Shown piece by piece: positions 5,992-9,327 of a stretch of DNA of 9,327 nt; positions within the stretch are counted from its first letter, which is position 1; each line of letters begins with the position of its first letter. This stretch comes from Dehalococcoidia bacterium (GTDB taxonomy: Bacteria; Chloroflexota; Dehalococcoidia; GIF9; UBA5629). The notes beneath the pieces are model-generated. The model saw only the letters and a program-made list of their open reading frames with translations. It did not search any database and was not told the origin of the DNA. The translations under genes and the position numbers were made by a program. The stretch lies in contig JAQTLG010000041.1 in NCBI GenBank assembly GCA_028715025.1, positions 1-9,327 on the forward strand, written 5' to 3'.

Positions 5992-7593
5992 ATGAATCTG
6001 GGCAGCCTTGGCGCGGACAATATTCAGAAATACGGCCCGTATGAAAGCGTCTATTACGAGGGAAAGTGGTACACAAATGTTGAGATGGAGCTGCAATCCA
6101 ACAAACTGGGCAACGCCTTGAAGTCACTGGGAATACAGAGAGGGGACCGCGTAGCCATCCAGATGCCCAACAGCCCTGTTGTGATATGGTCATTCTCTGC
6201 CATTTATAAAATTGGCGCGATCGCTGTGCCCATGAATCCCCTGCTGAGACCGGACCAGGCAGCCTATATATACCAGAACAGCGGAGCTAAAGCCGTTGTT
6301 ACCAGCCCCGAGTTCGCCCCCTGGGTTCAGGCCGCGCAAAAACAGACCACTGATCTCAAACATGTCATAGTTACCGAAAAGGACGATATCCCCGGCGCTA
6401 TTTTTTATGACGCTCTCGTATCAGACCATCCGGACAGCCTGAAAATCGAGGAGACTGATAATGATGATATTGCGGCACTGATCTATACGGCCGGCACGAC
6501 CGGTCCCAATAAAGGTGTGATGCACTCGCATTTCAGTCTTTACATGACGGCGCTGGGATACGGAGACTTCATCCTTCGCTACCGCTCTGCTACGGTGGAA
6601 ATAAAAAGCAGCATGATGGATGTCAGGATGCACAAGCCGATAGACATCGAGCGAAAGGTAACCGGCGGCAACCGCCTGGCTCTCAGCCTTTTCGTCCTGC
6701 CGCTCTCACATTCTTACGGGCTGGCCACCTCCCTGATGGGTGTCATCGGCGCCATGAAAGGCATTGTGATGAAGTGGTTCAATCCCGAACTGGCCCTCAA
6801 ATTGATCCAGGAGTTTCGTGTAACCAATTTTTCGGGTGTGCCGACTATGTATATCATGATGCTCAACCACCCGGACTTCGACAAGTATGACCTCAGCTCT
6901 TTGCAGGAGTGCGCCTGCGGGGCAGCGCCTCTGCCACCCGAGGTGGGAAAGAAATGGAAGGAGAAGACAGGGACCTACATCTACGAAGGCTGGGGCATGA
7001 CAGAGACCGGTGCAACAACCTGTGGCAACATGCCCGATAAACCGCCAAAGTATGGATCTATCGGCGTATGTATGATAAAGGCCGATACTATCAAGATTTT
7101 CGATGACCAGGATAATGAACTACCGCCCGGCCAGACAGGCGAACTGGTGGTTAAAGGACCCACCATCATGAAAGGCTACTGGAATATGCCCCAGGAGACC
7201 GCCAATGCCCTGCGCAACGGCTGGCTGCACACAGGAGATGTCGGCTATATGGACGAGGACGGCTATTTCTATATTACCGACCGCAAGAAGGACATCATCA
7301 TCAGGGGCGGTGAAAACGTATCGCCGCGGGAGATTGAAGAGGTTCTGCTGCAAATACCCCAGATACTTGAGGCAGGTGTCATCGGTGTTAAGGATGAGGT
7401 ATATGGAGAGGAGATAAAGGCTTACTGCGTGCTGCGCAAGGACGAAATGATCAGTGCCGAGGAAATACTGGCCTACTGTAAAATGAAGCTGCCTAATTAC
7501 AAAGTCCCTAAGGCCATTCAATTCATTGATGTGCTACCTAAAAACTTGCTGGGCAAATTGCTGAGGGCTGAACTGCGTAAAATGGAAGCCTAG
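5992..7593 (+). CDS. Acyl-CoA synthetase / fatty-acid CoA ligase (AMP-forming)
   Basis: This 533-residue member of the ANL adenylating family should activate a carboxylic acid with ATP to an acyl-adenylate and transfer it to CoA. The phosphate-binding loop is YTAGTTGPNKG (165-175), with Ala and Asn where Ser and Pro-Lys spacing are usual. Other motifs are VLPLSHSYG (235-243), GWGMTETG (333-340), the ribose-binding Asp in WLHTGD (411-416), the hinge DRKKDIIIRGG (430-440) and the C-terminal catalytic Lys522 in LLGKLLR. Between the P-loop and LPLSHSYG, about residues 193-228, lies a segment some 30 residues longer than typical. ATG at 5992 follows AGGAGG by 8 bases and lies 30 bp after the deacetylase stop. 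Lys522 is the residue acetylated in regulated acyl-CoA synthetases, so the neighbouring deacetylase may control it. Medium- or long-chain or aromatic acids are plausible substrates; the sequence does not decide. Confidence 0.9.
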   Translation: MNLGSLGADNIQKYGPYESVYYEGKWYTNVEMELQSNKLGNALKSLGIQRGDRVAIQMPNSPVVIWSFSAIYKIGAIAVPMNPLLRPDQAAYIYQNSGAKAVVTSPEFAPWVQAAQKQTTDLKHVIVTEKDDIPGAIFYDALVSDHPDSLKIEETDNDDIAALIYTAGTTGPNKGVMHSHFSLYMTALGYGDFILRYRSATVEIKSSMMDVRMHKPIDIERKVTGGNRLALSLFVLPLSHSYGLATSLMGVIGAMKGIVMKWFNPELALKLIQEFRVTNFSGVPTMYIMMLNHPDFDKYDLSSLQECACGAAPLPPEVGKKWKEKTGTYIYEGWGMTETGATTCGNMPDKPPKYGSIGVCMIKADTIKIFDDQDNELPPGQTGELVVKGPTIMKGYWNMPQETANALRNGWLHTGDVGYMDEDGYFYITDRKKDIIIRGGENVSPREIEEVLLQIPQILEAGVIGVKDEVYGEEIKAYCVLRKDEMISAEEILAYCKMKLPNYKVPKAIQFIDVLPKNLLGKLLRAELRKMEA

Positions 7594-7632
7594 TAGGACT
7601 GATACTACGGTCAACGGGCTGATTCATTAAAT

Positions 7633-7661
7633 TTGACATTTGAATTGGCCGCCAACATAAT
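7633..7661 (+). promoter_or_regulatory. Near-consensus sigma-70 promoter upstream of moeA
   Basis: A perfect TTGACA (7633-7638) is followed after exactly 17 bases by CATAAT (7656-7661), five of six matches to TATAAT. Transcription would begin near 7668, just ahead of the GGAGG ribosome binding site, giving a leader of about 23 bases. It would let moeA-mobB be expressed independently of the deacetylase-ligase genes. Confidence 0.65.
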
Positions 7662-7673
7662 ACCATCCAATCC

Positions 7674-7693
7674 GGAGGTGGTTGCATCCCATG
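7674..7693 (+). promoter_or_regulatory. Ribosome binding site deciding the moeA start
   Basis: GGAGGTG occupies 7674-7680. The in-frame TTG at 7682 is only 3 bases past GGAGG, too close for normal initiation. ATG at 7691 is 12 bases past GGAGG, somewhat long but workable, and gives the usual MoeA N-terminus beginning MIPLEDAL. The ATG is preferred. Confidence 0.6.
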
Positions 7694-8950
7694 ATTCCTC
7701 TTGAAGATGCGCTGGAAAAAATACTGAACACTGTTCCTGTGCTGGGATTCGAGAACAAGCCAATTCTTTCGGCACTGGGCCAGGTTCTGGCTGAGGACGT
7801 GGTGGCACAGTTTGATATACCGCCACATGATAACTCGGCTATGGACGGTTTTGCGGTAAGAGCCTGCGACACGTACAGCGCTGCTCAACAAAGTCCCATA
7901 TACCTCAAGGTGATCGGAGAAGTGGCGGCCGGTCATACTACCTCGATTAGAATAAAGGCAGGAACGACCGTGCGCATCATGACGGGCGCGCCCCTGCCTG
8001 CAGGAGCGGATGCGGTTGTTCGATTTGAGAATACAGATGAGACCGAGCGAAAAAAACAGAATAAGCCACTGGACATCATAGGAATACTGGAGCCTGCTAC
8101 AGCCCAACTCAATGTACGGCTGAAAGGCGAAGATATCCGTGCCGGACAGACTGTATTGACAAAAGGCACTCTTTTACTTCCCGCAGGCATAGGTATACTG
8201 GCCTCGCTGGGAAACGAAAACGCAACAGTCATTCGCCGCCCTGTTGTATCGGTACTTTCCACCGGTGATGAGCTGTGTCCCGCCGGTAAACCCCTTGCGT
8301 CCGGCCAGATCTACGATAGCAATAGCTATACCATCGCAGCCAATATCGCCAGATACGGCGGCATCGCCAGAATAATAGGCATAGGCAGGGATACACTGGC
8401 CTCGCTGCAGGAAAAAATCAGGCTTGGATTGGACTCCGATATGCTGATAACCTCCGGCGGGGTCTCAAAAGGGGATTACGACATAGTTAAGGACGTGCTG
8501 GCCCAGATGGGAAACATCAGCTTCTGGACGGTACGGATGAAACCTGGTAAACCCATAGCTTTCGGTACACTTAAAGGTGCTAACGGTAGAGAAATTCCCC
8601 ACCTTGGGCTGCCGGGCAATCCGGTCAGTTCCATGATCACCTTCGAACAATTCGCCCGGCCGGCCATCCTAAAGATGCGTGGCATCTCTAGGCACATCAG
8701 GCCGGTTATATCCGCCGCTATAGATCAGGAGATCATCAACGACGATGCACGCCGCATTTTCGTGCGCGTTCACGTCAGCAGGACAGAAGATGGCTGGAAG
8801 GCATCCGTAACCGGCCCGCAGGGATCGGGGATACTGACTTCAATGACGGGAGCCAACGGCCTGGCCATCGTCCCGGAGGATTGGCCGCTGGCCCGACCGG
8901 GGGATATATTAAAGGTACAGTTGCTGGATGATACAGAGGAAGCGCTGTAG
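7691..8950 (+). CDS. moeA: Molybdopterin molybdenumtransferase MoeA
   Basis: MoeA inserts molybdate into adenylylated molybdopterin to give active molybdenum cofactor in the cytoplasm. The 419-residue length is normal for the family. Domain signatures appear in order: DNSAMDGFAV (47-56) with the conserved Asp52, IMTGAPLPAGADAVV (96-110), KGEDIRAG (145-152) with Asp148, the MoCF-binding domain with STGDEL (190-195), TSGGVSKGDYD (254-264), MKPGKPIAFG (283-292) and LPGNPVSS (307-314). The C-terminal beta-barrel domain follows from about 335. Key acidic residues corresponding to those of Escherichia coli MoeA are present. It has its own strong-looking promoter and is followed 13 bp later by mobB, so the pair likely forms an operon serving molybdo- or tungsto-enzymes encoded elsewhere. 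Confidence 0.95.
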   Translation: MIPLEDALEKILNTVPVLGFENKPILSALGQVLAEDVVAQFDIPPHDNSAMDGFAVRACDTYSAAQQSPIYLKVIGEVAAGHTTSIRIKAGTTVRIMTGAPLPAGADAVVRFENTDETERKKQNKPLDIIGILEPATAQLNVRLKGEDIRAGQTVLTKGTLLLPAGIGILASLGNENATVIRRPVVSVLSTGDELCPAGKPLASGQIYDSNSYTIAANIARYGGIARIIGIGRDTLASLQEKIRLGLDSDMLITSGGVSKGDYDIVKDVLAQMGNISFWTVRMKPGKPIAFGTLKGANGREIPHLGLPGNPVSSMITFEQFARPAILKMRGISRHIRPVISAAIDQEIINDDARRIFVRVHVSRTEDGWKASVTGPQGSGILTSMTGANGLAIVPEDWPLARPGDILKVQLLDDTEEAL

Positions 8951-8963
8951 CGAGGTCAACTAT

Positions 8964-9327
8964 ATGGTGCCGATCATAGCTATCGTTGGTAAATCCGGAG
9001 TCGGCAAAACGGTTATTATGGAGAAGCTCATTGCTGAATTCAAGTCACGCGGCTATCGCGTGGGCGCAGTCAAGCATGCCCACCAGACAATCGATCTCGA
9101 TGAACCGGGCAAGGACACCTGGCGCTACTCTCAGGCCGGCAGTGATGCCGTAGCGATCAGTTCTCCTTTACGGGTAACCGTCTTTAATAAACTCGATCAT
9201 GAACCCTCGCTGGAGGAAACCGTGCGTTTACTTGGTGATAGCTACGACATCATCCTGGCGGAGGGATTTAAAGATACCAGAGCGCCCAAGATCGAGGTCT
9301 GCCCCACAGGTAAACCAGGGGATCTGG
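8964..9327 (+). CDS. mobB: Molybdopterin-guanine dinucleotide biosynthesis protein MobB, cut by window edge
   Basis: MobB is a GTP-binding adaptor that assists MobA in attaching GMP to molybdenum cofactor. The visible 121 residues start at ATG 8964, with GAGG 8 bases upstream, and continue past the right edge; the family is usually about 160-175 residues. The Walker A loop is GKSGVGKT (9-16). VGAVKHAH is followed by DEPGKDTWRYSQAGSDAV, the conserved MobB block that contains the PGKD motif, and LAEGFK follows later. Separation of only 13 bp from moeA indicates co-transcription. The presence of mobB suggests that the host uses dinucleotide forms of the cofactor, as in DMSO-reductase-type enzymes. 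Confidence 0.93.
   Translation, partial: MVPIIAIVGKSGVGKTVIMEKLIAEFKSRGYRVGAVKHAHQTIDLDEPGKDTWRYSQAGSDAVAISSPLRVTVFNKLDHEPSLEETVRLLGDSYDIILAEGFKDTRAPKIEVCPTGKPGDL

Noticed and set aside
7662..7682. Short stem ACCATC/GGTGGT that could hide the moeA ribosome binding site
   Set aside because: One arm lies upstream of the predicted transcript start at about 7668 and the stem is only six pairs with a G-U, so it would not form in that transcript.
7594..7690. A Moco (molybdenum cofactor) riboswitch ahead of moeA
   Set aside because: The whole gap is under 100 bases and the likely leader is about 23 bases, too short for the known structured element.
1..9327. Mobile element, phage, CRISPR, toxin-antitoxin or defence system
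   Set aside because: No transposase, integrase, repeat array, tRNA-flanked boundary or small toxin-antitoxin pair was seen; all sizeable genes are metabolic or transport.

Overview
The window is ordinary, densely packed bacterial chromosome of roughly balanced base composition, with nine protein-coding genes in two back-to-back blocks that diverge from a 173-bp intergenic region at about 4658-4830. No rRNA, tRNA, CRISPR array, insertion sequence or phage gene is visible. Starts include TTG and GTG as well as ATG, ribosome binding sites are purine-rich, and the gene mix (Zn-dependent dehydrogenase, short-chain reductases, a deacetylase-fold protein, a fatty-acyl ligase, molybdenum cofactor genes) suits an uncultured anaerobic or facultative bacterium. 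A Chloroflexota/Dehalococcoidia-like source is a guess from gene style only; nothing in the window fixes the taxonomy.

Minus-strand block (4657 down to 1). The first genes are an extended SDR of the 3-beta-HSD/sugar-epimerase type, a classical SDR that carries the signature of eukaryotic 3-ketodihydrosphingosine reductase (KDSR), and a 135-aa four-helix membrane protein of unknown function. Gaps of 12 and 21 bp suggest one transcript, and the SDR is probably translationally coupled to the gene before it. After a 235-bp gap with two inverted repeats and a possible promoter come a zinc-dependent medium-chain dehydrogenase and a GPH-family (MelB-like) cation symporter that runs off the left edge. 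The dehydrogenase and symporter look like an uptake-plus-oxidation pair.

Plus-strand block (4831 to the right edge). A histone-deacetylase-fold protein is followed 30 bp later by an acyl-CoA synthetase (AMP-forming), a pairing reminiscent of AcuC/AcsA, where a deacetylase reactivates an acyl-CoA synthetase. A near-consensus sigma-70-type promoter then precedes moeA, which is followed 13 bp later by mobB (cut by the right edge). These two act late in molybdenum cofactor maturation.

The best candidates for something less ordinary are the KDSR-like reductase with its extended-SDR and membrane-protein neighbours (a possible sphingoid-base or other beta-keto-lipid reduction module), the deacetylase-ligase operon, and the inverted repeats in the 2155-2395 region. 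No clearly new defence, mobile or RNA-based system was found.
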